DNA of 13,643 nucleotides from an uncultured Lachnospiraceae bacterium (GCA_905233835.1 CAJOGB010000012.1:3330-16972), one strand, 5' to 3'; counted from the stretch's first letter, positions 1 to 7,035 are shown. Notes: generated from the letters alone by a model not told the origin. Translations and numbers: made by a program.

Positions 1-1349
1 GTAATTACATAGTCCGCGTAATCATTTAGAACCCCGAAGTTGTAAGCAGTCGCATCTTCTTTCGGTGCTTCCTCGTTAATCACGGTTCCCGTATGTACCG
101 CCAAAATCAAATCATTATTCTCGCACTTTAAGGAAAGCTCTCGAATAAACTCGGACCAGCCGTCCTTTGATTCTTCACTAACATTTGCAAAATCAATGGT
201 TACCCCATCCATTCCGTAGGCAACCGCACTTGCTACGATATTGTTTACCAAGTTATCACGAGATGCGGTATTGTTTAAAACAGCTGTGGTGCTCACATCC
301 GAATGCAAAGAATCGGAAAAGGCGCCCCACACCTGAACATCTTTCTCATGGCAAGAGGCCACATAATCCATGGATGCCAAATTAGAAACCGCACCGGAGT
401 TATCCGCTAACGCAAACCAAGTAGGAATAACAACATTTAACTTCTTTGTTTTTGCAAGACGGCTTTCAAGATTTCTGTTTTCCGCCTTAACCGTTACTTC
501 ATGCCAGCCGGCACAAATCGACTGATCTAAGGATATGTGGCGATAGTCTCTTTCATCCAAACGAGGCTCTACCACCGTAGTTTCCTTTGCTTTTAATTCG
601 CTACTCTTTACGCATCCTAAAATACCGTTGTCATTTAAGATCCAAACCCACTTTCCGGCCGATCCAACCACAGAAACGGTTTCCTTCTTTGCTACTTCGG
701 AAACAATCTTACTCTTCGGACCTCCGAACTGACGCATCACCGTGTTCTTTTTGGATGCGGCGGTGGTTTTCTCATAACCTGCACTCTCCAAAATCACACG
801 AGCCGGCGCCTCCGAAATTACCTGCGTGTTTACATCCGTAAACAGTTCCACAAAATCCGTAAGCACATAAGCAGTATCATATTCTTCAACCACTATCGGT
901 GCATCCAGCTTGGATTCGTTTCTTCCCGAAGTATAGGACTTTTCGTCTTTTGTCACGGAAATCGTCTCAGAATCGGTGGTGTATCGAAGGATGCCCGCCG
1001 ACTTGTCATAAACATAACCGTCATCCAAATTCTCTTTTAAAAATGACAACTCCAGATAGGCGTGGTCATCATGAAATACCGCATTTCCATAGGTGGCGTT
1101 CTTTTCCGGCTCCATCTTTTTTCCGTTAAAAAAGACGATTGCCTCATCGTCACAAACCGTTTGATAATAATCCGCCACAGAAAGAGTTTCCTTTGTGGGC
1201 GCATATTTATCGATATAAATCGCCACTCCGGCGATAATCAAAACAAGACCGGCTGCGATTACGAGCCAGAATCGTTTGTCGTCCAAAGACATGCGTTTTA
1301 ACAATCTCCGCAAATAGACTTTTGCACGGGATCTTTTTTTCTTCTTCAT
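1..1349 (-). CDS. GH18-like membrane-anchored SH3-domain protein, N-terminal part (C-terminus outside window)
   Basis: The frame starts at an ATG whose A is base 1349, 4 bases after a GGAGG, and runs open to the window edge (449 residues, no stop). Residues 1-25 are very basic. Residues about 27-46 form one membrane helix without a cleavage site, so an extracytoplasmic, membrane-anchored protein is likely. Residues about 60-190 resemble the copper-amine-oxidase-N-like stalk domain often found in such proteins, and 200-255 look like a bacterial SH3 domain. From about 303 the sequence follows GH18 spore-cortex/peptidoglycan-hydrolase-type domains (VIPTWFAL, VQVWGAF, DGVTIDFANV, FIRELS). In active GH18 enzymes the motif ends in a catalytic Glu (DxxxxDxE). 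Here D381 and D386 are present but residue 388 is Ala (codon GCA), and a position usually Asp/Asn in SVD/SVN is His (AVHT). The protein may therefore bind cell-wall glycan rather than cut it. Family call fairly sure; exact function unknown. Confidence 0.8.
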   Translation of the reverse strand, partial: MKKKKRSRAKVYLRRLLKRMSLDDKRFWLVIAAGLVLIIAGVAIYIDKYAPTKETLSVADYYQTVCDDEAIVFFNGKKMEPEKNATYGNAVFHDDHAYLELSFLKENLDDGYVYDKSAGILRYTTDSETISVTKDEKSYTSGRNESKLDAPIVVEEYDTAYVLTDFVELFTDVNTQVISEAPARVILESAGYEKTTAASKKNTVMRQFGGPKSKIVSEVAKKETVSVVGSAGKWVWILNDNGILGCVKSSELKAKETTVVEPRLDERDYRHISLDQSICAGWHEVTVKAENRNLESRLAKTKKLNVVIPTWFALADNSGAVSNLASMDYVASCHEKDVQVWGAFSDSLHSDVSTTAVLNNTASRDNLVNNIVASAVAYGMDGVTIDFANVSEESKDGWSEFIRELSLKCENNDLILAVHTGTVINEEAPKEDATAYNFGVLNDYADYVI

Positions 1350-1389
1350 ATTTCCTCCGAGTTTTTACCTCTTAAAGTTATCTTTTGTT

Positions 1390-1418
1390 ATTATAGCATT
1401 CTTTCATAGGAAGCACAA
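1390..1418 (-). promoter_or_regulatory. Sigma-A-type promoter of the GH18-like gene
   Basis: On the minus strand, TTGTGC (1418-1413) and TATAAT (1395-1390) are separated by exactly 17 bases. A TG one base upstream of the -10 gives an extended -10. The predicted start point is near 1383, leaving a leader of about 34 bases with the GGAGG site. The first bases of the -35 coincide with the T-run of the terminator just upstream. Confidence 0.75.
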
Positions 1419-1444
1419 AAAAGGACGATGCTTTCACACCGTCC
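1417..1444 (-). terminator. Intrinsic terminator with no visible gene upstream
   Basis: Read on the minus strand, GGACGGTGT and GCATCGTCC can pair over 9 bp (including two G-T pairs) around a GAAA loop, and six T follow. On the plus strand no T-run follows, so the signal is for leftward transcription. The nearest recognisable gene to the right, mecA, points the other way. The transcript ended here is therefore unidentified. Confidence 0.75.
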
Positions 1445-1503
1445 CCATACATTTCATATACCTATCTAATTAGTTCTGTTTCGAATCATTCATCTTATAT
1501 TCT

Positions 1504-1593
1504 CCCATATGTTGCTTAACCTACAAATTTCGTGAACAATCGAACGTCCTAAGTTTTCTTCCTTAACAGTTCTTTACAAAACAGACATATGGG
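1504..1593 (-). repeat. 9-bp inverted repeat enclosing two small hairpins
   Basis: CCCATATGT (1504-1512) pairs perfectly with ACATATGGG (1585-1593), although its CATATG core is self-complementary. Between the arms are TTCG/CGAA (1529-1532, 1541-1544) and TAAG/CTTA (1550-1553, 1562-1565). The whole could fold as a three-way junction about 60 bases upstream of the orphan minus-strand terminator. The internal stems are only 4 bp, so chance is a serious alternative. Confidence 0.4.
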
Positions 1594-1742
1594 TCTAATC
1601 ACCTGCCTTTCTTTTTTGTATTTGATTTGCATTCCCTCATCGCAAAAAACATCCATTTCCCATACGACATTCCTGCAAATTAGATATAAACATCCCAAAA
1701 GGAGATAACAAATATGGTATAAATATTATCCTGTGGAAAAAC

Positions 1743-1838
1743 TCACTGAAACAGTGAAAAGAAATAAGTTGGGAATACAACTCATGTGTCGATGGGACAA
1801 TTAAACCACCCAAAAATTTTTTATGCAATAGGCTTTGC
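1743..1838. repeat. Cluster of four short inverted repeats
   Basis: TCACTG-AAA-CAGTGA (1743-1757), AGTTG/CAACT (1767-1782), TGTC/GACA (1787-1799) and GCAA/TTGC (1825-1838) follow each other within under 100 bases. Local structure is possible on either strand. No known riboswitch core could be recognised. Confidence 0.35.
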
Positions 1839-1849
1839 CCATATTTCAT

Positions 1850-1907
1850 AAACCTTTAAAATCTTTTATAAATCTTTCATTTTTTGTTTATAAAGTTTTA
1901 AAGATTT
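1850..1907. repeat. Imperfect A/T-only-rich inverted repeat upstream of mecA
   Basis: The segment 1850-1872 and the reverse complement of 1887-1907 share a CTTTAAAA-CTTT-TATAAA pattern with one base skip and a few mismatches, around a loop of about 14 bases. It lies 30-85 bases upstream of the mecA -35. It may be an UP-like AT tract, a protein-binding site, or composition-driven. Confidence 0.35.
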
Positions 1908-1935
1908 GTTAATAAATTTTTCATAATTTCGTTCC

Positions 1936-1964
1936 TTTACATCCATTTTTACTTTCTTTATAAT
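1936..1964 (+). promoter_or_regulatory. Sigma-A-type promoter of mecA
   Basis: TTTACA (1936-1941) and a consensus TATAAT (1959-1964) are separated by 17 bases, giving a start near 1971 and a leader of about 44 bases. The ribosome site is the unusual AAGGCGGGTGG (2001-2010 region), 5-9 bases before the mecA ATG. Confidence 0.8.
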
Positions 1965-2014
1965 TAGAGTACTAAACGAAGTTTTTCTTTTTTAGTTAGA
2001 AAGGCGGGTGGCAT

Positions 2015-2761
2015 ATGAAGATTGAAAAGATGAATGAAAATCAAATCCGTTGCACCCTTACCCGAGAAGACCTTGAACAGCGACAGATTAAATTATCCGA
2101 ACTTGCTTACGGCACTCCCAAAGCAAAATCCCTTTTCCGAGAGATGATGCGTTGGGCGTCTTATAAATATGGCTTTGAAGTGGAAGATATTCCTTTGATG
2201 ATTGAAGCGATTCCCATTTCTTCCGAATCCATTGTCCTTATCGTGACAAAGGTTCCTTATCCTGAAGAGTTGGATCCCCGGTTTTCTCAGTTTAGTGCAG
2301 GAGATACCGCTTTAGATGACGAGGATTATCAGGATGATATGGACTGGGATGAAGATGAGGACTATGACATGCCTGTGTATGCACCTCATCCGAGCCTTCC
2401 GAAGTTAAAGTATTCCAATACAGCGAAGGACGACGCGACGTTAAGTTCCGATGACGAAAAACCTCAGAAGCCTCTGATTCGAATCTTTCGCTTTGACAGC
2501 TTAGATGATGTGATTCGACTTTCAAGGGTTTTAACACCTCCACAGGAGTGCTTGAACCATTTGCTTAAGAACTTAAGCGGAAGTTATGAACTTATCTTAG
2601 AGCGCAAAAACATGCCGGCGAAAGACTTTAACCGTATGTTAAATATCATCAGTGAATACGGTACCGCATCCGACGGCCATGCCGGAAGTGCAAACTATAT
2701 TCGGGAACAGCATAACTTAATGCTTAAAGATACTGCACTGCAGTCTTTGGCGAACTTATAG
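2015..2761 (+). CDS. mecA: Adaptor protein MecA (ClpC adaptor)
   Basis: The protein has 248 residues. MecA brings substrates to the ClpC/ClpP protease and activates ClpC assembly in the cytoplasm; in Bacillus subtilis it targets the competence factor ComK. The N-terminal substrate-binding part opens with MKIEKMNENQIRCTLT and continues through a LFREMMRWASYKYGFE segment (about 39-55). The C-terminal ClpC-binding domain (about 152-248) contains IRIFRFDSLDDVIRLS and GSYELILERKN. Between them is a linker with a very acidic run (about 100-118, mostly Asp and Glu). At 248 residues it is somewhat longer than the 218-residue B. subtilis MecA as recalled, the difference lying mainly in this linker. 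The ATG is supported by the upstream G-rich ribosome site. The gene has its own promoter, and no clear terminator follows before the ferredoxin gene. Competence genes are not in view, so a general proteolysis role is more likely here. Confidence 0.93.
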   Translation: MKIEKMNENQIRCTLTREDLEQRQIKLSELAYGTPKAKSLFREMMRWASYKYGFEVEDIPLMIEAIPISSESIVLIVTKVPYPEELDPRFSQFSAGDTALDDEDYQDDMDWDEDEDYDMPVYAPHPSLPKLKYSNTAKDDATLSSDDEKPQKPLIRIFRFDSLDDVIRLSRVLTPPQECLNHLLKNLSGSYELILERKNMPAKDFNRMLNIISEYGTASDGHAGSANYIREQHNLMLKDTALQSLANL

Positions 2762-2782
2762 GCATTGTTTTTATTTTTATAC

Positions 2783-2810
2783 TTGTTTTCTGACAACGGA
2801 ATGATAAAAT
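2783..2810 (+). promoter_or_regulatory. Probable promoter of the ferredoxin gene
   Basis: TTGTTT (2783-2788) and TAAAAT (2805-2810) are separated by 16 bases, with TG one base before the -10 (extended -10). The predicted start is near 2817, giving a leader of about 50 bases ending in TAGGAGG. Confidence 0.6.
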
Positions 2811-2817
2811 AAGAATT

Positions 2818-2831
2818 AACTTGTAAAAGTT
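2818..2831 (+). repeat. Small hairpin at the predicted 5' end of the ferredoxin mRNA
   Basis: AACTT-GTAA-AAGTT is a perfect 5-bp stem with a 4-base loop, beginning at about the predicted transcription start. A 5' stem at this place could stabilise the short message. This is inference; the stem is weak. Confidence 0.35.
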
Positions 2832-2868
2832 GTATGTATGAAAAGTATTATGATAGGAGGAAGAAACT

Positions 2869-3039
2869 ATGGCATATGTAATTAGTGATTCATGTGTAAG
2901 CTGTGGAACTTGCGAACCTGAGTGCCCGGTAGGAGCTATCGCTCAGGGAGACAGCCAGTACGAAATCGACGCTACTGCTTGTGTTGAATGCGGTACTTGC
3001 GCAGGTGTTTGCCCAACAGGAGCTATTTCTCAGGGCTAA
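2869..3039 (+). CDS. 2[4Fe-4S] clostridial-type ferredoxin
   Basis: The protein has 56 residues, the normal length for clostridial ferredoxins, and acts as a small soluble low-potential electron carrier (for example with pyruvate:ferredoxin oxidoreductase, hydrogenase or Rnf). Two CxxCxxCxxxCP clusters are visible: C9, C12, C15, C19 and C38, C41, C44, C48, each followed by the typical (V/T)GAI. The two halves are clearly repeats of one another (CPVGAIAQG and CPTGAISQG). The start is set by a strong AGGAGG 9 bases upstream of the ATG. A strong bidirectional terminator lies 24 bases after the stop. The gene has its own promoter and faces the dnaB operon. Partner enzymes are not in the window. 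Confidence 0.95.
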   Translation: MAYVISDSCVSCGTCEPECPVGAIAQGDSQYEIDATACVECGTCAGVCPTGAISQG

Positions 3040-3062
3040 TTATTATTTGATTTATAAAAAAG

Positions 3063-3091
3063 GACGTCCGATTCTTCGGACGTCTTTTTTT
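3063..3091. terminator. Bidirectional terminator between ferredoxin gene and dnaB
   Basis: GACGTCCGA (3063-3071), loop TTCT and TCGGACGTC (3076-3084) form a perfect 9-bp stem. Seven T follow on the plus side, and an A-run before the stem gives T on the minus side, so it can stop both converging transcripts. The dnaB stop codon (3092-3090) lies in the plus-side T-run, so on the dnaB message the hairpin begins about 5 bases after the stop. Confidence 0.9.
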
Positions 3092-4448
3092 ATGTTTCTT
3101 TATATTCTTTTTTGTTTTTAATCTTATTTCCGAATCTGGTATACTGCGGTAACCAAACAAGTTCCACCGTACCAACCGGGCCGTTACGTTGCTTAGCGAT
3201 GATGACTTCGGAAATGCCTTTTTTTTCGGATTCCTTATTATAATAATCATCACGATAAATAAACATTACCACGTCCGCATCCTGCTCGATGGCTCCGGAA
3301 TCTCGGAGATCGGAAAGCATGGGGCGCTTATCCTCACGCTGCTCTACCCCTCGGTTTAACTGAGAAAGGGCAATCACCGGTACCTTAAGCTCTCGGGCCA
3401 ACTGTTTTAATGCACGGGAAATATCGGAAATCTCCTGCTGACGGGAAACGTTTTTTCCGTTTCCGTTCATAAGCTGAAGGTAATCGACGATAATCATATC
3501 CAGTCCCGTACTGCTCTGCTGATACTTTCTGCACTTTGCGCGCATCTCCGTAATGGACATTGGCTGTGTATCATCAATAATTAACTTTGAATTTGCAATG
3601 GTAGAAGCACCTTCCACCAACTGCTCCCACTCGGAACCCTCTAAGTTACCGGTACGAAGCTTTTGAGCATCCACAGAGGATTCCAAAGCAAACATACGGT
3701 TTACCAGCTGTTCCGCCGACATTTCCAGAGAAAAAATGGCTACGGCTTTGTTTTCACGAAATGCCACATGCTGCGCAATATTTAAAGCAAGCGCCGTCTT
3801 TCCCATGGAAGGACGTGCCGCCAAAAGAATCAAATCCGAAGGCTGCATGCCTGCGGTCTTATAATCCAAATCAATAAATCCGGTGGGAATACCGGTAATC
3901 TTTCCGTCCTGCTGAGAAGCTTTTTCAATGCTCTGCAACGCATTTTGTACGATATCGGAAATGGAACGGGTGGATCCTTCGCTTTGAAGATCGGACAATT
4001 CCTTAAACATCTGCTGAGATACATCGATGATGTTTGCGGCATCCTGATCCTCGGAAAAACTGTCTTTTTCAATATTTTGGCAGGTTCTGATAATCTGTCT
4101 TAAAACCGCTTTTTCCCGAACGATTTTTGCATGCTCCGCAACATTTACGGATACCGTGGTGGACTCCACTACACCTGCTATAAAGCCAAACTCCGTAAAC
4201 TGAGAGGGCACATTCTTTTGTTTTAATCTATCCTGTAGAATCACATAATCAATCTTTTCGCCGTTTTCCTTTAATTCGCAAAGCGTTTCAAAGTAAACGC
4301 CGTAGGGCTGATGATAAAAGTCCTCGGATGTCACGATCTGCATCGCGATATCAATCGCCACCATGGGATCCATGATCATGGAGCCGATCAGTGCTTTTTC
4401 CGCATCGAGAGAACTTGGCATGATTCGTGTAATCTGTTCTTCCGGCAT
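3090..4448 (-). CDS. dnaB: Replicative DNA helicase DnaB
   Basis: The protein has 452 residues, close to the usual length. This hexameric 5'-3' helicase (called DnaC in B. subtilis) unwinds the replication fork and loads primase. The N-terminal domain (about 10-115) starts with PSSLDAEKALIGSMI. A linker is followed by the RecA-like domain. Walker A is ARPSMGKT at 211-218, which has the usual DnaB form; the downstream Glu of LEMS is at 242; Walker B IIVDYLQLM is at 319-327; LSQLNR and RDSGAIEQDAD follow with the expected spacing. No intein or insertion is seen. The start is supported by AGGAG 7 bases upstream. It is the last gene of the gdpP-rplI-dnaB operon, 9 bases after rplI, and ends at the bidirectional terminator. 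This gene order is widespread in Firmicutes. Confidence 0.97.
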   Translation of the reverse strand: MPEEQITRIMPSSLDAEKALIGSMIMDPMVAIDIAMQIVTSEDFYHQPYGVYFETLCELKENGEKIDYVILQDRLKQKNVPSQFTEFGFIAGVVESTTVSVNVAEHAKIVREKAVLRQIIRTCQNIEKDSFSEDQDAANIIDVSQQMFKELSDLQSEGSTRSISDIVQNALQSIEKASQQDGKITGIPTGFIDLDYKTAGMQPSDLILLAARPSMGKTALALNIAQHVAFRENKAVAIFSLEMSAEQLVNRMFALESSVDAQKLRTGNLEGSEWEQLVEGASTIANSKLIIDDTQPMSITEMRAKCRKYQQSSTGLDMIIVDYLQLMNGNGKNVSRQQEISDISRALKQLARELKVPVIALSQLNRGVEQREDKRPMLSDLRDSGAIEQDADVVMFIYRDDYYNKESEKKGISEVIIAKQRNGPVGTVELVWLPQYTRFGNKIKNKKEYKET

Positions 4449-4457
4449 AGTCTTCTC

Positions 4458-4904
4458 CTACTTTTCTCCCACGTGAACTCGCAAAGTGGCGGTTACCTTC
4501 GGATGAAGCTTTACCTTTACTTCATGAATTCCGAATGTATTGATGGCGCCATCGATTTGAATCTTTTTCTTATCAATGTCGTGTTTATACTGATCCTTTA
4601 CTGCCTGTGCAATCTCCTTTGAGGATACGGAACCAAAGGTACGTCCGCCCTCCCCGGATTTAATGGTGGTTTCCACCAACCATTCCTTCATCTCAGTCGC
4701 CAAAGCTTCCGCCTCCGCTAAATTTTCCGCAGCGACTTTATCCGCGTGCTGATTCTGAAGTTTTAAGTTATTCATATTTGCCGGTGTGGCTTCCACACCC
4801 TGATTCTTCTTAAATAATACATTTCTGGCGTATCCGTCGGATACTTCCACGATATCTCCCTTTTTGCCGTGAGGCTTTACATCTGCAAGCAAAATTACTT
4901 TCAT
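4458..4904 (-). CDS. rplI: 50S ribosomal protein L9
   Basis: The protein has 148 residues, the standard length. L9 binds 23S rRNA near the L1 stalk and helps keep translational fidelity. The N-terminal RNA-binding domain is clear (MKVILLADVKPHGKKGDIVEV, then SDGYARNVLFKK). A long connecting helix (about 40-75) leads to the C-terminal domain with GEGGRTFGSVSSKEIAQAV. Its ATG overlaps the gdpP stop in an ATGA arrangement (4 bases), which suggests coupled translation, and AAGGGG lies upstream. dnaB follows after 9 bases. Confidence 0.97.
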   Translation of the reverse strand: MKVILLADVKPHGKKGDIVEVSDGYARNVLFKKNQGVEATPANMNNLKLQNQHADKVAAENLAEAEALATEMKEWLVETTIKSGEGGRTFGSVSSKEIAQAVKDQYKHDIDKKKIQIDGAINTFGIHEVKVKLHPKVTATLRVHVGEK

Positions 4905-6961
4905 AGCTTAATATCCCCTTCGTTGATTAGTATATCGATGATGTCTTCGATTCGCTGCTTCACCGATTCCACGGAACTGTTTTCTATCTGAGCTCCGGCA
5001 ACGTTTAAGTGACCGCCGCCGCCGAGACGCTCCATAATAAGTTGAACGTTAATCTCGTCGATGGAACGGGAAGACACGTAAATGATATTTTTATAATTTG
5101 TAAGGACAAAGGACGCCTTGATTCCAACGATATTTAAAAGTTCATTGGCTGCCTGTGCGCCGATAATCATCGGGCTTTCCGTATCCTTTGAGTCATATAC
5201 GGAAATGGCAAAAGCTCCATGGAATACCTCGGCATGTCGAACCACTTCCGCACGTGCCTTATAGGCTGACATGTCCTCACGCAAAAGCTTTCGAACTCGA
5301 GTAACTTCCGCACCGTTTCGACGCAAATAAGCCGCCGCTTCAAAGGTACGAACACCCGTCTTTGTCATAAAGTTATTGGTATCAATTAAAATACCGGCGT
5401 AGATTAAGTCCGCTTCCTTGGACGTAATCTCAATCTCGTCTGAGAAATACTGCAACACTTCGGTAATCATTTCACATGCCGAAGATGCATAAGGCTCGAT
5501 ATAGGAAAGGAGCGGATTTGCAATCTTTTCACTTCCCTGTCTGTGGTGATCGAATACCACGATGGCATTTCCGCGATTCAAAAGTTGCGGACATTCTGTA
5601 TAGGTCGGACGGTTTGTATCCACTACAATCACTAAGGTGTAGGGATCTAACTGACTTAAAGCCTCTTCGGAAGAGACAAACAAATCCCTTGGATAGCTTT
5701 CGTCATTTTTTAAGGTATCAAGAAGCGGTCGAAGGGATGATGTCACCGTATTAAGTACAATCTGACATGGCTTTCCCAAATCTCTGGCGCAGCAGTATAC
5801 GCCGATGGCCGCACCCAAAGAATCCGCATCGGATAAGCTGTGGCCCATAACAAGAATCTTATCTCTGGCTTCCATGATTTCTCGAAGAGCCTGTGCCTTT
5901 ACACGGGCCTTTACTCGGGTGTTCTTCTCAACTTCTTTTCCACGAACACCAAAATAGGAAACATCCTGATTCTCTTTGATAACAACCTGAGATCCGCCAC
6001 GTCCCAAAGCAAGGTCGATGGCTGCTCGGGCATACTCGGCACGGTTTACATAGGATTCGGCTCCGCATCCGATACCTAGGCTTACGGTAAAGATATTATC
6101 GTTACCGATTTTTACGCCCTGAATATCTTCCAAAATAGAGAACTTATTCTCTTTTAACTTTCCGAGTCCCTTTTTATTAATGATGATAAAGTACTTATCA
6201 CGATCGGTCTTTCGAACAATACCGTCTACTTCTCTGAAGTAACGGTTGATATTTCGGTCCAAAACCGCCGTTAACATGGAACGTTTTACTTCGTCCACAG
6301 AAGCCATTACTTCATCGTAGTTATCGATGTAACAAAGAATCGGAATCATCTTATCGTCTTCATTCTGACGTTTTAACTTCTCAAGTTCGGTCACATCGGC
6401 AAGTAAAAGAGAAATCAAACTGCCCATATGCTCCACAAACAGTGCGTCGCCGGGTTGCTTATCCGTCTGGGACTGTACGTCAAAGTCCATTTTGTTTAAG
6501 TATGCGTTATAGATACGATCCTCATACTGAATCTGAATGGTAAACTGATCTTCCTGTGCACGCTCCACGGTTTCTCGGGTAATCTCCTTAAAAATCGTGG
6601 TGATGGACTTTTGCCAAGAAGTATCCTTTCCGGTAATCTCGGAAAAAAGATTGTTCATCCAAACGATTCGACCGTCCCCTTCCAAAATCGCATAGGGAAT
6701 CTGGAATTCACGAAGAAGCTTTCCCTGTACGGTTCCGTACTGTACGGCAAATCCGATGATTTCGTCGGAAAGGCTTCGGTTGTTTTTAATGTAAACAAAA
6801 ATATTAATCAGTCCGTAGATACATGCCAAACTAAGAGAGACGGCTCCGACTCTGCGGCTATAACAAAACAGTACGATACTTCCTGCAAAATACAGGATAA
6901 ACATATATAATGGCGCTCGCAAATAATGCAAGAGCTTTCCCTTTGCGGTAATTGTTCCCAT
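4901..6961 (-). CDS. gdpP: Cyclic-di-AMP phosphodiesterase GdpP (YybT family)
   Basis: The protein has 686 residues and is membrane-bound; it hydrolyses c-di-AMP to pApA. Two membrane helices lie within about 15-58, a PAS-like domain within about 80-190, and a degenerate GGDEF domain within about 205-330 that lacks the GGDEF signature. The DHH domain follows with GHSLSDADS (H374, D378, D380), D448, D471-H472-H473 and D527. The DHHA1 domain carries GGGGH at 647-651. All metal-binding residues expected for phosphodiesterase activity appear present. The ATG at 6961 is chosen because GGAG lies 6 bases before it; a GTG 21 bases upstream is in frame but lies within a hairpin. It is the first gene of the operon with rplI and dnaB and has its own promoter. 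Confidence 0.95.
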   Translation of the reverse strand: MGTITAKGKLLHYLRAPLYMFILYFAGSIVLFCYSRRVGAVSLSLACIYGLINIFVYIKNNRSLSDEIIGFAVQYGTVQGKLLREFQIPYAILEGDGRIVWMNNLFSEITGKDTSWQKSITTIFKEITRETVERAQEDQFTIQIQYEDRIYNAYLNKMDFDVQSQTDKQPGDALFVEHMGSLISLLLADVTELEKLKRQNEDDKMIPILCYIDNYDEVMASVDEVKRSMLTAVLDRNINRYFREVDGIVRKTDRDKYFIIINKKGLGKLKENKFSILEDIQGVKIGNDNIFTVSLGIGCGAESYVNRAEYARAAIDLALGRGGSQVVIKENQDVSYFGVRGKEVEKNTRVKARVKAQALREIMEARDKILVMGHSLSDADSLGAAIGVYCCARDLGKPCQIVLNTVTSSLRPLLDTLKNDESYPRDLFVSSEEALSQLDPYTLVIVVDTNRPTYTECPQLLNRGNAIVVFDHHRQGSEKIANPLLSYIEPYASSACEMITEVLQYFSDEIEITSKEADLIYAGILIDTNNFMTKTGVRTFEAAAYLRRNGAEVTRVRKLLREDMSAYKARAEVVRHAEVFHGAFAISVYDSKDTESPMIIGAQAANELLNIVGIKASFVLTNYKNIIYVSSRSIDEINVQLIMERLGGGGHLNVAGAQIENSSVESVKQRIEDIIDILINEGDIKL

Positions 6962-6973
6962 AAATTCTCCATC

Positions 6974-6990
6974 AGGGCGCACTTCGCCCT
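6974..6990 (-). repeat. Hairpin in the gdpP leader
   Basis: AGGGCG and CGCCCT form a perfect 6-bp, GC-rich stem with a 5-base loop in the short gdpP leader, ending just before the ribosome-binding GGAG (6970-6967). It could influence translation start or mRNA stability. No T-run follows, so it is not a terminator. Confidence 0.5.
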
Positions 6991-7006
6991 GTACGTATTC
7001 TAGGTT

Positions 7007-7035
7007 ATTATATCACTTATTATTTTTTTTTACAA
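7007..7035 (-). promoter_or_regulatory. Sigma-A-type promoter of gdpP-rplI-dnaB
   Basis: On the minus strand, TTGTAA (7035-7030), 17 bases, then a consensus TATAAT (7012-7007). The start is predicted near 7000 and the leader is about 40 bases. The spacer is almost pure A/T. The -35 overlaps the end of the T-run of the preceding terminator. Confidence 0.8.

Larger units (their letters stand above)
1445..1935. other. Gene-poor AT-rich stretch between GH18-like gene and mecA
   Basis: No convincing protein gene was found. A 70-codon minus frame (1849-1637) lacks a good ribosome site and any family resemblance. Very short frames on the minus strand, such as a 12-codon one starting MGEYKMN preceded by stops, are compatible with decayed coding sequence but are not convincing. 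The stretch contains several inverted repeats (listed separately). It ends on the left in a minus-strand terminator and on the right in the mecA promoter. It could be a small RNA gene, a gene remnant, or simply spacer. Confidence 0.6.

Noticed and set aside
185..1301. Several plus-strand frames over the left-edge gene
   Set aside because: They are opposite-strand shadows of the GH18-like gene, rich in Pro, His, Arg and Ser, and without ribosome sites.
1637..1849. A 70-codon minus-strand frame in the gene-poor stretch
   Set aside because: It has no good ribosome site and no recognisable domain. Its composition is that of AT-rich non-coding sequence, and it runs through the short hairpins. Not called as a gene.
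1600..1850. A known riboswitch, 6S RNA, T-box or other classical RNA
   Set aside because: I looked for the conserved cores I know (for example T-box GGTGG, TPP, SAM, cobalamin and c-di-GMP motifs) and recognised none. Only generic hairpins can be supported.
2700..2785. Terminator after mecA
   Set aside because: A T-rich run follows the stop, but I found no stable hairpin before it. Readthrough into the ferredoxin gene cannot be excluded.
4901..6982. GTG start for gdpP, seven codons upstream
   Set aside because: It lies in the loop of a hairpin with a poorly placed ribosome site, while the ATG at 6961 has GGAG at the normal distance.
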